A stretch of DNA of 64,000 nucleotides, taken from positions 62,001-126,000 of the forward strand of contig JBEHYT010000009.1 of the NCBI GenBank assembly GCA_048498035.1, in the 5' to 3' direction. Made by a program: the position numbers and the translations under genes. The notes under the pieces are model-generated. The model did not search any database. It saw nothing but the letters and a program-made list of their open reading frames with translations, and had not been told where the DNA came from. Origin of the DNA: CADEDV01 sp048498035 (GTDB taxonomy: Bacteria; Bacteroidota; Bacteroidia; Chitinophagales; Chitinophagaceae). Below are positions 51,330 through 59,286 of this stretch, one piece after another. The first letter of the stretch is position 1; the number at the start of each line of letters is the position of its first letter.

Positions 51330-51719
51330 TTAACGCTTGGAGAACTGGTAGCTCCGACGCGCCTTTTTGTGACCGAATTTTTTACGTTCAACAGAACGCG
51401 GATCACGTTTGAGCAGTCCGGCCGCTTTCAAAGCAGGACGGAAATCCGGGTTCAGATCAACCAATACGCGGGAAATACCCAGCATAGCAGCCTCTGCCTG
51501 GCCCTTCAGACCACCACCGGCAGCATTGATCTTTACATCAAACTTGTTCAATACATCAGCTGTTTTCAGCGGACGCTCTACCTGGTTTTGCAGGTACACC
51601 AGCGGAAAGTATGTTTTGTAGTCTTTGTCGTTAACCGTGATTTTGCCATCACCTTTTGTCAGGAATACGCGCGTCACAGCTTCTTTACGACGACCCACTC
51701 CGTTCTTTTGTTTTTCCAT
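51330..51719 (-). CDS. rpsI: 30S ribosomal protein S9
   Basis: 129 residues. GVGRRKEAVTRVFLTKGDGKITVN, GGGLKGQAEAAMLGISRVLVD and the basic end KKFGHKKARRSYQFSKR are diagnostic S9 features, the C-terminal tail reaching the P-site tRNA. It follows rplM by 27 bases. Confidence 0.97.
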   Translation of the reverse strand: MEKQKNGVGRRKEAVTRVFLTKGDGKITVNDKDYKTYFPLVYLQNQVERPLKTADVLNKFDVKINAAGGGLKGQAEAAMLGISRVLVDLNPDFRPALKAAGLLKRDPRSVERKKFGHKKARRSYQFSKR

Positions 51720-51746
51720 TGTTTTATTTATTTAGCGGCGGGTAAT

Positions 51747-52190
51747 TTAGAATTTAAGATCTTTTGGTTGTTGTGCAGTGTGCGGATGCTGATCACCAAC
51801 ATATACAAACAACTTTTTGTACATCTTGCGACCCAGGCGATTCTTCGGAAGCATACCTTTTACAGCACGCTCAATTACTACTTCCGGGCGACGTTTGATC
51901 AGGCTTGCAGCTGATTCTTCTTTCAAACCACCAGGATAACCGGTATAGTGGTCATACACTTTCTGATCCAGCTTGTTACCAGTCAATACAACTTTTTCTG
52001 CATTGATTACAATGATATAATCACCAGTGTCAACGTGGGGCGTGTAAGAAGGCTTGTTCTTACCACGCAAAACCGCGGCAATCCGCGAACACATGCGGCC
52101 TACGGTTTGATTAGTACCGTCCACAACATACCAGTTGCGCTTTACGGTAGCCTCGTTCGCATGTTTGGTAGTGAAATGTAGTTTACTCAT
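51747..52190 (-). CDS. rplM: 50S ribosomal protein L13
   Basis: 147 residues. WYVVDGTNQTVGRMCSRIAAVLRGK, DTGDYIIVINAEKVVLTG, YTGYPGGLKEESAASL and KGMLPKNRLGRKMYKKLFVY match L13 throughout. It is first in the rplM-rpsI-rpsB-tsf run and has its own promoter and a hairpin leader upstream, a common site of feedback control by L13. Confidence 0.97.
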   Translation of the reverse strand: MSKLHFTTKHANEATVKRNWYVVDGTNQTVGRMCSRIAAVLRGKNKPSYTPHVDTGDYIIVINAEKVVLTGNKLDQKVYDHYTGYPGGLKEESAASLIKRRPEVVIERAVKGMLPKNRLGRKMYKKLFVYVGDQHPHTAQQPKDLKF

Positions 52191-52206
52191 TTTGTTTTTT
52201 ACTTTT

Positions 52207-52230
52207 TACCGGCGCTTACTGCACCCGGTA
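52207..52230 (-). promoter_or_regulatory. Hairpin in the rplM 5' leader
   Basis: On the minus strand TACCGGGTGC-agtaa-GCGCCGGTA forms a 9-bp stem with one bulged G, 17 bases before the rplM ATG and followed by an A-rich stretch. The position fits an L13 autoregulatory leader; L13 leaders of this kind have been proposed in Bacteroidota, but I cannot confirm that this one matches. Confidence 0.45.
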
Positions 52231-52279
52231 GTTAAAAATGACAACCCGGCTATCCCCGGACTGTCCCTTTTTGGGGTCG

Positions 52280-52287
52280 CAAAGATA
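52280..52287 (-). promoter_or_regulatory. -7 promoter element of the rplM operon
   Basis: Minus-strand TATCTTTG fits TAnnTTTG; the start site would be near 52272, giving a leader of about 80 bases that includes the 52207-52230 hairpin. Confidence 0.55.
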
Positions 52288-52426
52288 ACTACGGGCAGGT
52301 TCATAACCTACATTTTACCACGGTTATTTTAAACCAACCTCTGCAAGTAATTGATTTTCAATAAAAAAATATTCTTCTTTTTTTCGAGGTCATTTCTCAG
52401 CTGAAAACCAGGTTGTCAACTCCCGG

Positions 52427-53224
52427 TTAAAAAAGTGAGAGTTGCGCCTGGCGGGCCACCGCTTTTCCGATTTGATAAACAGGCGTTTCTTCATAGCGGG
52501 ACGCTACAATGATCTTTGCCAGGTGCTGGTGGGGTTTGAAGAGTTCATGCACCACCTCCGGTGTATTGTTATTCCCGGAAAGATGAGACAGGAATAAATG
52601 GCTTAATTGACGGCCGCGGTGCTCCAGGAACAACTCCAGCGCCTGGCGGTTGGAAATATGCCCCTGCCCTCCGCTAATCCGTTTTTTTAACGGATATGGA
52701 TAGGTCCCTTTCCAGAGCATGTCTTCGCAATAGTTTGACTCCAGGAAAACAGCATGGCATTGTTTGAAATGACTGATCACCTCGCGGGAATGATGACCGA
52801 TATCAGTAATAACACCCACGTGAATGCCGTCACAGGAAATCATAAAACTATGAGGATCAACCGCATCATGAGCTTTCCGGAAGGGTTTCACCACCAACCC
52901 GCCCACTTTTACCGGCTTGTTGGCCACAAAAGATCGAACCCATTGCGCATCCAACTGCAGCCGACTGTGCTGTAGCGTGAGATTTGTAATATATACAGGT
53001 AATTCGAATTTCCTGACCAGGCTGGCCAGTCCGCTGATATGATCCGTATGTTCATGTGTAATAAAAACAGCGCGCACGCGGCTCATTTCCAATTGGAGAC
53101 GACGCATCCGCTTCTCAATCTCCCGGCAGGAAATACCGGCGTCCACCAGGATCGCCTCCTGGCCATTTCCAATATAAAAGCAATTCCCATTACTCCCCGT
53201 ATTCAGCGCAGCTACCTGAAGCAT
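52427..53224 (-). CDS. MBL-fold metallo-hydrolase (YycJ/WalJ-like)
   Basis: 265 residues from MLQVAALNTGSNGNCFYIG, a typical YycJ-type beginning. AILVDAGISCREIEKRM, FITHEHTDHISGLA (HxHxDH metal site) and FLESNYCEDML and LSHLSGNNNTPE supply the remaining metal ligands of the metallo-beta-lactamase fold. Related proteins are putative 5'-3' exonucleases or cell-wall regulators; the substrate is unknown here. An upstream in-frame stretch lacks family similarity, so ATG at 53224 is used. Confidence 0.88.
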   Translation of the reverse strand: MLQVAALNTGSNGNCFYIGNGQEAILVDAGISCREIEKRMRRLQLEMSRVRAVFITHEHTDHISGLASLVRKFELPVYITNLTLQHSRLQLDAQWVRSFVANKPVKVGGLVVKPFRKAHDAVDPHSFMISCDGIHVGVITDIGHHSREVISHFKQCHAVFLESNYCEDMLWKGTYPYPLKKRISGGQGHISNRQALELFLEHRGRQLSHLFLSHLSGNNNTPEVVHELFKPHQHLAKIIVASRYEETPVYQIGKAVARQAQLSLF

Positions 53225-53305
53225 ACACCGAAGATACTTGAATTGAAAAAGAAACAATTCACCGTAAAAAATCAACTGGAAATATCCGTAAATGAAGTGC
53301 TTCCC

Positions 53306-53473
53306 CTAATCCATTGAACGTACAAAAACCGTATCGAGCGTTGCTTTTGTAATAGGTTGAGAAACAGGAAGCGACTGCGGCTTTGGCAATACTGCACGAG
53401 GTTTTTCCTGCCGGGTAAGACACTGATACGTAATCAACGCATAAATTCCGACAAGAAAGAGTAGTAACTTCAT
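53306..53473 (-). CDS. Small single-helix membrane protein (uncertain)
   Basis: A 55-residue ORF, MKLLLFLVGIYALITYQCLT followed by a polar Pro/Lys/Gln-rich tail (RAVLPKPQSLPVSQP). One N-terminal membrane helix or signal anchor is likely. The reading frame extends upstream but overlaps the TspO-like gene, so only the part from 53473 is credible. It fills most of the 350-base gap between MBL hydrolase and TspO-like gene and precedes the former on the same strand. No family recognised. Confidence 0.4.
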   Translation of the reverse strand: MKLLLFLVGIYALITYQCLTRQEKPRAVLPKPQSLPVSQPITKATLDTVFVRSMD

Positions 53474-53575
53474 TTTCGCAGGTTGGATGGACAAAGCCGA
53501 AAGAATTGTGCCATGATTGAAAATCGTGGATATCATGGCATTATTTTTTAATGACTTGGAACAAATACGCCGTTT

Positions 53576-54409
53576 ATGCAGCAGCAAAAAGCATGGAGTG
53601 TTCTCAACTTCCTGAGCCTTATTCTTCATATCACACTTGCCTATCTGACGCAGGTGAAGCTGATCAACCAGCAGGACGTAGCCCAGGTGTCTGATCAATA
53701 CGTATCGCTTTTTACACCGGCGGGCTTTACTTTCAGCATTTGGGGAATTATTTACGCAGCGCTGTTGTTGCTTTGCCTCTACCATTTGGTAAAGGCCTTT
53801 AAACGTGATCCCGATCACCCGGCCAATATTGATACCCGGCGCATGGGGCCTTTCTTTTTTCTTGTTAACCTGGCCACAGCGGGCTGGCTGATCGTTTGGA
53901 CCCGGGGAATGATCACTGAATCACTTGCGCTGATTGTGTTTCAGTTGCTCGGGCTCATTGCAATTCATGTACGGCTTGGGTTGTATAATCCCTTGCAGAA
54001 CGCCTCTTCCAAACTGGCCACGCAACTACCATTATCTATCTGGCTGGGTTGGATATCCGTGGCCACGATTGCCAACACAAGTATTTATCTCGTTTTCAAA
54101 AGCTGGGATGGTCTTGGCTATCCCGCTACTACCTGGATGCTTATTATTACTTCCGTTGCCCTATTGCTTGGTGTATTGATGATTACATTGCGCCGCAACG
54201 CCTACTTCGGACTGGTGATTGCCTGGGCTTTTTACGGCATTATCAGTAAACTGCAAAGCGCGGATGCAACAGGCTACAATACTATTATCCGGCTGTGCTG
54301 GGCAGGCATTGCCCTGCTTATCGTGCTGGCGCTGATCCGGATGGTGATCAACATTCGCATGCAGAACAAACCCGCGCTTTTCCCCGCGCAGGAAGGGCCA
54401 TTGAAATAA
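53576..54409 (+). CDS. TspO/MBR-related membrane protein
   Basis: 277 residues with about eight membrane helices, which is larger than classic five-helix TspO (about 160). The segment LFTPAGFTFSIWGIIYAALL is the conserved PxGxxFxxWxxxY motif of the TspO/MBR superfamily, and several Trp residues are in the later helices (SIWLGWISVATIANT, WAFYGIIS). Members of this longer group are widespread and uncharacterised; TspO itself binds tetrapyrroles. Convergent with the next gene; stops are four bases apart. Confidence 0.82.
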   Translation: MQQQKAWSVLNFLSLILHITLAYLTQVKLINQQDVAQVSDQYVSLFTPAGFTFSIWGIIYAALLLLCLYHLVKAFKRDPDHPANIDTRRMGPFFFLVNLATAGWLIVWTRGMITESLALIVFQLLGLIAIHVRLGLYNPLQNASSKLATQLPLSIWLGWISVATIANTSIYLVFKSWDGLGYPATTWMLIITSVALLLGVLMITLRRNAYFGLVIAWAFYGIISKLQSADATGYNTIIRLCWAGIALLIVLALIRMVINIRMQNKPALFPAQEGPLK

Positions 54410-54413
54410 GAAA

Positions 54414-54785
54414 TCAGAATTGCTTTTTATCAAATAAGAATGTAGTCAGTGACAAAAGCGGCGGAGCCGCGATGATAATTAATAGCCATGCCCCGGGATT
54501 TGTCTGCAGACTTCCAAGCTGCAACAGTAGTCCGAAAGTATAGCATAGAAGAATGAGCAGGTAAATGGCAACGTGCAATGCCGAATGATGTACTACCCGC
54601 AGCAACCAGCGCAAACTCCAAACCGCCATCATCCACGCGATACCGATAGCGATAATATTGAAAACTCTCCAGGTGTTGCCTTCCTCCACAAAATAGATGA
54701 TACCGATAATAAATACCAGCTCGTACACCAGCAAAGACATACGCTTTTGCGAATGCGCGAATGCTTTGGTCAGCAGGTTAGGCAT
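54414..54785 (-). CDS. Small four-helix membrane protein of unknown function
   Basis: 123 residues with about four membrane helices (near 18-35, 42-60, 70-88 and 95-113). The basic N-terminus (TKAFAHSQKR) suggests the N-end is inside. No named family recognised. It starts five bases after the response regulator stop on the same strand and may be co-transcribed with it. Confidence 0.65.
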   Translation of the reverse strand: MPNLLTKAFAHSQKRMSLLVYELVFIIGIIYFVEEGNTWRVFNIIAIGIAWMMAVWSLRWLLRVVHHSALHVAIYLLILLCYTFGLLLQLGSLQTNPGAWLLIIIAAPPLLSLTTFLFDKKQF

Positions 54786-54790
54786 ACCGG

Positions 54791-56227
54791 TTAGCTACCG
54801 TTTTGAAGTTGAAAACTTTTGATCTTGTTGTAGAGCGTTTTGCGGTCGATCTTTAACAGTTCTGCGGCCTTTTTCTTATTGAAGTTTACTTGTTGTAAAA
54901 CAGACATGATCATTTCATACTCTGCCTTATTAGCTGCATTCTTCAACAGATCTTTTTTATCGCCGGTGGCGGCAGCCGTACCTGTATTTACATCGTGCTG
55001 TAAATCTGCCAGGGCTTCCACTTCAGCAGGTTGTGCCTGCCCGGTAGTAATTTCCCACGGAAGGGTGCTGGAATTGATCTTTTTTCCTCCGGGTGTTAAC
55101 AATACGGCGCGGCGGATCACATTCCTGAATTCCCGCAGGTTGCCCGGCCAGGAGTAGTTCATAAACATTTGCAGCACATCATCGTCAAATCCTTCCACTA
55201 CCTTATCCAGTTCAGCACTCGCCTTGCGCAGGAAAAACTCCGCCAGCGGCAGGATATCTTCTTTTCGCGCCCTTAGGGGCGGAAGGTTAATTGAAAATTC
55301 ATTGAACCGATGGTAAAGATCTTCACGGAATTTACCTTTACGATAGGCATCCTGCAGATTTTCGTTGGAGGCAACGATGATCCGCACGTCAACATGCATT
55401 TCCTTGTTTCCGCCCACACGTTTGAATTTTCGTTCCTGGATCACACGGAGTAATGTTGCCTGCACCTCGGACGAGAGATTTCCTACCTCATCGAGGAAGA
55501 GCGTGCCGCCATCTGCCAGTTCAAAATGTCCTTCTTTATCTTGTAAAGCACCTGTGAAGGCACCTTTAACGTGGCCAAAAAGTTCACTGCCCGACAATTC
55601 TTTTGATAACGTGCCGCAATCCATGGCAATGAACGGCTTTCCTTTCCGGTTGCTCATTTCATGAATGGTCTTAGCTACCACTTCTTTACCTGTACCGCTT
55701 TCTCCATATAGGATAATACTGTAATTGGTAGCCGCAACAATCCCGATCTGATCGTATAATGATTTTGCCAGCGGTGATTTACCCACGTAATAGTCATCAT
55801 TCTGCGGCACTGCAGGCGTACTCTTGTCTGCCGGTGTTTTAGCCGGGCTGCCTGCTGCTTCCGGCGCTTTATTCATAGCACGTTTTAATACAGCCAGCAC
55901 CTCATCCGGAATCAACGGTTTGGTGATATAATCAAAGGCACCCAGTTTGATAACTTCAACTGCGGTCTTTATATCGGAGTACCCGGTAATGACCAGGATA
56001 ACAATATTTGGATTGGCTTTTTTGAGCGCGGATACCATTTCTTTACCATCCATATCTCCCAGGCGGTAATCGCAAATCACAGCATCAAATTTCGATTCCT
56101 GGAATTTGGCGAGACCCTTGGCTCCAGTGTAGGCCATATCAGTCTCATAACCATGCTTGGTAAGAAATCGGCTTAATAACATGCACAAGTCCATTTCGTC
56201 GTCTACGATGAGGATCCTGTTATTCAT
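54791..56227 (-). CDS. Sigma-54-dependent NtrC-family response regulator
   Basis: 478 residues: a receiver domain (ILIVDDEMDLCML with Asp pair, phospho-Asp in AVICDYRLGDMDG, Thr/Lys in ITGYSDI and ITKPL), an AAA+ sigma-54 interaction domain (Walker A GESGTGKE, GAFTGA loop in GHVKGAFTGALQ, LFLDEVGNLS) and a Fis-type HTH (NKKKAAELLKIDRKTLYNKI). It activates sigma-54 promoters after phosphorylation. The ATG at 56227 gives the normal MNNRILIVDDE start. A lone receiver gene runs divergently and the CHASE3 kinase lies beyond it. Confidence 0.95.
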   Translation of the reverse strand: MNNRILIVDDEMDLCMLLSRFLTKHGYETDMAYTGAKGLAKFQESKFDAVICDYRLGDMDGKEMVSALKKANPNIVILVITGYSDIKTAVEVIKLGAFDYITKPLIPDEVLAVLKRAMNKAPEAAGSPAKTPADKSTPAVPQNDDYYVGKSPLAKSLYDQIGIVAATNYSIILYGESGTGKEVVAKTIHEMSNRKGKPFIAMDCGTLSKELSGSELFGHVKGAFTGALQDKEGHFELADGGTLFLDEVGNLSSEVQATLLRVIQERKFKRVGGNKEMHVDVRIIVASNENLQDAYRKGKFREDLYHRFNEFSINLPPLRARKEDILPLAEFFLRKASAELDKVVEGFDDDVLQMFMNYSWPGNLREFRNVIRRAVLLTPGGKKINSSTLPWEITTGQAQPAEVEALADLQHDVNTGTAAATGDKKDLLKNAANKAEYEMIMSVLQQVNFNKKKAAELLKIDRKTLYNKIKSFQLQNGS

Positions 56228-56421
56228 ACGGAAGGTGTTTGGCTTTTGAAAATTACAATTAATACAGGGTCTAATATAACCGTTACGATTTAATCTGAAA
56301 TCGTGCCGGATTTGGGAAATTTTTACCTCCCCCGCGTTTTGATTCAGATAAGTTGGCAGCAAAATTGCCGGTTTTTTTACGCGACAATGACAATTAGTAT
56401 AGCATAACTACACCTTTCTTC

Positions 56422-56808
56422 ATGACCACCCCTCTCTCAAGCAAACCGAAAGCCCTGATTATTGATGATGAAACTGATATCTGTTACCTGTTGAGTAATA
56501 TCCTGAAACAGAAAAGTATTCCATCAGCATTTGTAGGTAGCATTACCGAAGCCGAGCGCCTGTTGGACGTTTCGGAGGACGCTTTTCCGCTTATTTTCCT
56601 CGATAATCACCTTCCCGACGGATTGGGAGTTGACTACCTTGGTGACCTGCGCCAGCGCTATCCTGCCACGAAAATTGTAATGATAACCGCACACGACACC
56701 GCTACCGACCGGGAACGGGCACAGCGCCAGGGTGTTGACTGCTTCATCAGCAAACCCTTCAGTAAAGATTTAATTTTCAAAACGATCGAAGAATTAGGCC
56801 ACGGCTAA
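56422..56808 (+). CDS. Stand-alone receiver-domain response regulator
   Basis: 128 residues, a single receiver domain with no output part: ALIIDDETDICYLL (acidic pair), LIFLDNHLPDGLGVDYL (phospho-Asp), VMITAHDT and CFISKPFSKD (Thr and Lys). It is probably a phosphorylation shuttle or sink between the CHASE3 kinase, whose stop faces its own 9 bases away, and the NtrC-type regulator on its other side. Confidence 0.92.
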   Translation: MTTPLSSKPKALIIDDETDICYLLSNILKQKSIPSAFVGSITEAERLLDVSEDAFPLIFLDNHLPDGLGVDYLGDLRQRYPATKIVMITAHDTATDRERAQRQGVDCFISKPFSKDLIFKTIEELGHG

Positions 56809-56817
56809 GTGTAGAAA

Positions 56818-58224
56818 TTATTCCCCATCGTGGGCAATGTTGAGGAAGATTGTAAAAGTGCTGCCTGCACCCGGCTTACTGTTTACCTGGATAGTTCCCT
56901 TATGATTCAGGATTATATTTTGGGTATTTGTGAGACCCAGTCCATGGCCCTTTTGCTTACCGGTGAAATAAGGCTCAAATAACTTGGAGGTTGTTTCACG
57001 ATCCATTCCGGCGCCATTATCCCGGATCTCGACGATGCACTTATTTCCCTGGTTGCGGGTAAAGATCTCCAGCAAACCTTTTCCCGGCTCCATCGCTTCG
57101 ATGGCGTTGACAATAATATTCAACAGGGCAACTTTCATTTTCTCCCCGTCAATCCTTATCGGGCAAATATTGCTGTCATAATGCTTCTCCACCCGGATAT
57201 GGCTCAGCTCAATCCGGTCTGCCGCCTGCTCAAGCGTTTCTTCCACCAGTTGGTTGATATTGGTTTCCCGCATATCCAGTTGCGCAAAACGGGTAGCATT
57301 CAGGAGGTCTGCCACCAGCATATTGATCCGGTTGGAGTTACGGGTGATCATATCCAACAGTAATCCGCTCTCTTCGTTGCCGGAAGCGAGATCCCGAAGT
57401 TGTTCAGCGGCCAGGGAAATATTGGTTAATGGGTTTCGCACTTCGTGCGCAATGGTTCGTGCGATGCGTCCCGTAGAAGCAAATTTTTCAATGCTACGAA
57501 GTTCTTCCAGTTCCTGGTTGGCCATTTTGAGTTCGTCCACGTTCACAGCCAGTTCTCCTTCGGCTTCTTTTACCCGGGCGTTTGACCGGTCTTTGTCTCG
57601 TTTTTCGCGGTAGTAGATCATCAGCGAATAGAGAATGGTAATCAGCGCAGTGATCAGCGAGGCTACTGAAACGATGCGTGCGCCGGAAAAAAACCGGGCG
57701 AGTTTTGATTTTCGCTCCAGCATTACGCCCTGCTCATCACGTTTGGCCAGTTCAACATAGACCCGGATACTGTCCATCGCACTCTTGTTGACTTCGCGGC
57801 CCTGCCGCATTTCATCGGTAATGTTATTGCCGGCCTGCTGAAAAAGAGTGATTGTTCGGTTCATCAGCGAAAACCGGCGATTGATAAGATATTGAAGTGT
57901 GTCCAGGTGTTGCAGTCGGGTAAGACTTCCATCGCTTAATGACACCAGTTCCTTATGGGTTTGCATGCCGAGACTGATCCCGGAGCGATACGGCTCCAGG
58001 AAGCGTTGATCTTTAGTAAGCAGGTAGCCGCGGAGACCGGTTTCTGCATCCACTACCTCGGCCTTCAACTGCTCCAGCTTATTGATCACTGTATAGCTAT
58101 GCGTAACGTTCGAGGTTTCATCTACCACCTTACGTACAATGAAGAAAATGAGAAAGTAAGAAATAAGTAAAAGCAGGAAAGCGATGATAAACCCCGACCT
58201 CACTTTACTATTGGATAGCGGCAT
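56818..58224 (-). CDS. CHASE3-domain sensor histidine kinase
   Basis: 468 residues from MPLSNSKVRSGF. Two membrane helices (near 10-30 and 185-205) flank a CHASE3 periplasmic domain (KLEQLKAEVVDAETGLRGYLLT). A coiled-coil linker leads to the HisKA domain with the phospho-His in ARTIAHEVRNPLTNI, and a HATPase part with NIIVNAIEAMEPG (N box), EIRDNGAGMD (G1) and GKQKGHGLGLTNTQ (G2). CHASE3 domains sense unknown signals. The kinase probably feeds the NtrC-type regulator and the lone receiver. Confidence 0.93.
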   Translation of the reverse strand: MPLSNSKVRSGFIIAFLLLLISYFLIFFIVRKVVDETSNVTHSYTVINKLEQLKAEVVDAETGLRGYLLTKDQRFLEPYRSGISLGMQTHKELVSLSDGSLTRLQHLDTLQYLINRRFSLMNRTITLFQQAGNNITDEMRQGREVNKSAMDSIRVYVELAKRDEQGVMLERKSKLARFFSGARIVSVASLITALITILYSLMIYYREKRDKDRSNARVKEAEGELAVNVDELKMANQELEELRSIEKFASTGRIARTIAHEVRNPLTNISLAAEQLRDLASGNEESGLLLDMITRNSNRINMLVADLLNATRFAQLDMRETNINQLVEETLEQAADRIELSHIRVEKHYDSNICPIRIDGEKMKVALLNIIVNAIEAMEPGKGLLEIFTRNQGNKCIVEIRDNGAGMDRETTSKLFEPYFTGKQKGHGLGLTNTQNIILNHKGTIQVNSKPGAGSTFTIFLNIAHDGE

Positions 58225-58326
58225 TAGCTTAGTTTTTATCGGCAGCACCTAATAAAACAAAGATGAAGCCGGGAACCCTGAATCGATCATTAAATTTAAG
58301 AATTCAGGCCCAATACCTGCCCTAAT

Positions 58327-58353
58327 AAAAAAAGCCAGCTGTAGTCAGCTGGC
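58327..58353 (-). terminator. Minus-strand terminator without a known upstream gene
   Basis: GCCAGCTG-4 bases-CAGCTGGC is a perfect 8-bp stem; on the minus strand it is followed by a run of seven T residues. It can only serve a transcript starting between about 58354 and 58618 on that strand. Confidence 0.8.
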
Positions 58354-58382
58354 CCGGATCACACACCTCACGTTACTGTTTG

Positions 58383-58508
58383 CTAATTGTGCATCCTTGT
58401 ATAGGGAACCGTCCAAAGAACCCGGTAGATTTCAAAATTTTTCTTCAACAAAAAATGAGTTGCCGCCGAGCCGCCCTTACTTCGTAAAATATGTGCCGTA
58501 ACACCCAT
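58383..58508 (-). CDS. Candidate 41-residue small protein
   Basis: ATG at 58508 to TAG at 58385-58383. The product (starts MGVTAHILRSKGGSAATHFL, ends VPYTRMHN) is basic and mixed in composition, with no signal peptide or membrane helix. The ORF ends 30 bases before a strong terminator on the same strand, which supports a real transcript. No clear promoter box and no family recognised; it could instead be part of a non-coding RNA. Confidence 0.35.
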   Translation of the reverse strand: MGVTAHILRSKGGSAATHFLLKKNFEIYRVLWTVPYTRMHN

Positions 58509-58618
58509 TTAAATTCTTTCTAACGAAATTTTTAGAAAATGGGGAATTTTTTCATCATTCCCGGTGTATGAAAGCCGTTCTTGTTTAATTGCTAACTTCC
58601 AATTTCAAAACAGGCAAA

Positions 58619-59221
58619 ATGGCAACACATGATCTTGGTCGCTCCGTGTTTGGAGACCCGGCAAATAGCGGCAGGCTGATGACAATCGCGGAAGCGCAGG
58701 CGTTGTTGAACGACTGGGTGCCGAATGAAAAATTACAACTGCATATGAAGCAGGTAGCAGCGGTAATGAAAGCGTGGGCTATTCAAAAAGAGGGCGCGGA
58801 TGAAGCAACAGCACAAAAATGGGAACTTGCCGGTTTATTGCATGATGCAGATTGGGAAAAATACCCGGACCAGCATTGCAGGATCATTATTGAAGAGCTT
58901 GAAAAAAGACAGATTGATCCAGAGGTAATTCATTGTATCGCCTCTCACGGTCCTTTTTATTTTGGTGTAGAACCCGTGTCCAGGATGGATAAGATGATCT
59001 ATGCCATTGACGAACTTTCGGGATTCATACATGCGGCGGCCTTGATCCGGCCTACGGGTTATGAAGGGTTGGAGGTAAAGAGTGTGCTGAAACGATTGAA
59101 AACACCTTCTTTTGCGGCGCAGGTGAGCCGGGACGATATTCGTGATGCAACTACGCGGGCGGAGGTGCCGTTGGAAGAACTGATTGATTTCATCATCCGC
59201 GTACAACGCGATATGGAATAA
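58619..59221 (+). CDS. HD-domain protein
   Basis: 200 residues from MATHDLGRSVFGDP. An HD metal-binding core is visible: LQLHMKQVAAVMKAWA (first His), LAGLLHDADWEKYPDQH (His-Asp pair) and VIHCIASHGPFYFG and KMIYAIDELSGFI (later ligands). This matches the small HD hydrolases common in bacteria, often nucleotidases or phosphohydrolases of unknown substrate. An alternative ATG is at 58679 (MTIAEAQALL), where family similarity begins. Convergent with the Sus operon; its stop overlaps the operon's terminator. Confidence 0.85.
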   Translation: MATHDLGRSVFGDPANSGRLMTIAEAQALLNDWVPNEKLQLHMKQVAAVMKAWAIQKEGADEATAQKWELAGLLHDADWEKYPDQHCRIIIEELEKRQIDPEVIHCIASHGPFYFGVEPVSRMDKMIYAIDELSGFIHAAALIRPTGYEGLEVKSVLKRLKTPSFAAQVSRDDIRDATTRAEVPLEELIDFIIRVQRDME

Positions 59222-59251
59222 AAAATGGTGAACAGTTTCCTGTTCACCATT
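59219..59251 (-). terminator. Terminator of the Sus operon
   Basis: AATGGTGAACAG-tttc-CTGTTCACCATT is a perfect 12-bp stem; on the minus strand it is followed by a run of T residues. It lies 36 bases after the SusE stop and is the only strong terminator seen for the glycan operon. Confidence 0.88.
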
Positions 59252-59286
59252 AAAACATTTGTGTTGTGCTGCCAGGCTATTGCCGG

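Larger units (their letters stand above)
58249..58618. other. 370-base gap with small ORF and orphan terminator
   Basis: The gap lies between the divergent CHASE3 kinase and the HD protein. It holds a 41-codon minus-strand ORF (58383-58508) and a strong minus-strand terminator (58327-58353), described separately. No tRNA or known RNA was recognised. Confidence 0.6.

Noticed and set aside
53474..53818. N-terminal two-thirds of a 170-codon minus-strand frame
   Set aside because: It is antisense to the TspO-like gene and has composition unlike a real protein; only the last 55 codons are credible.
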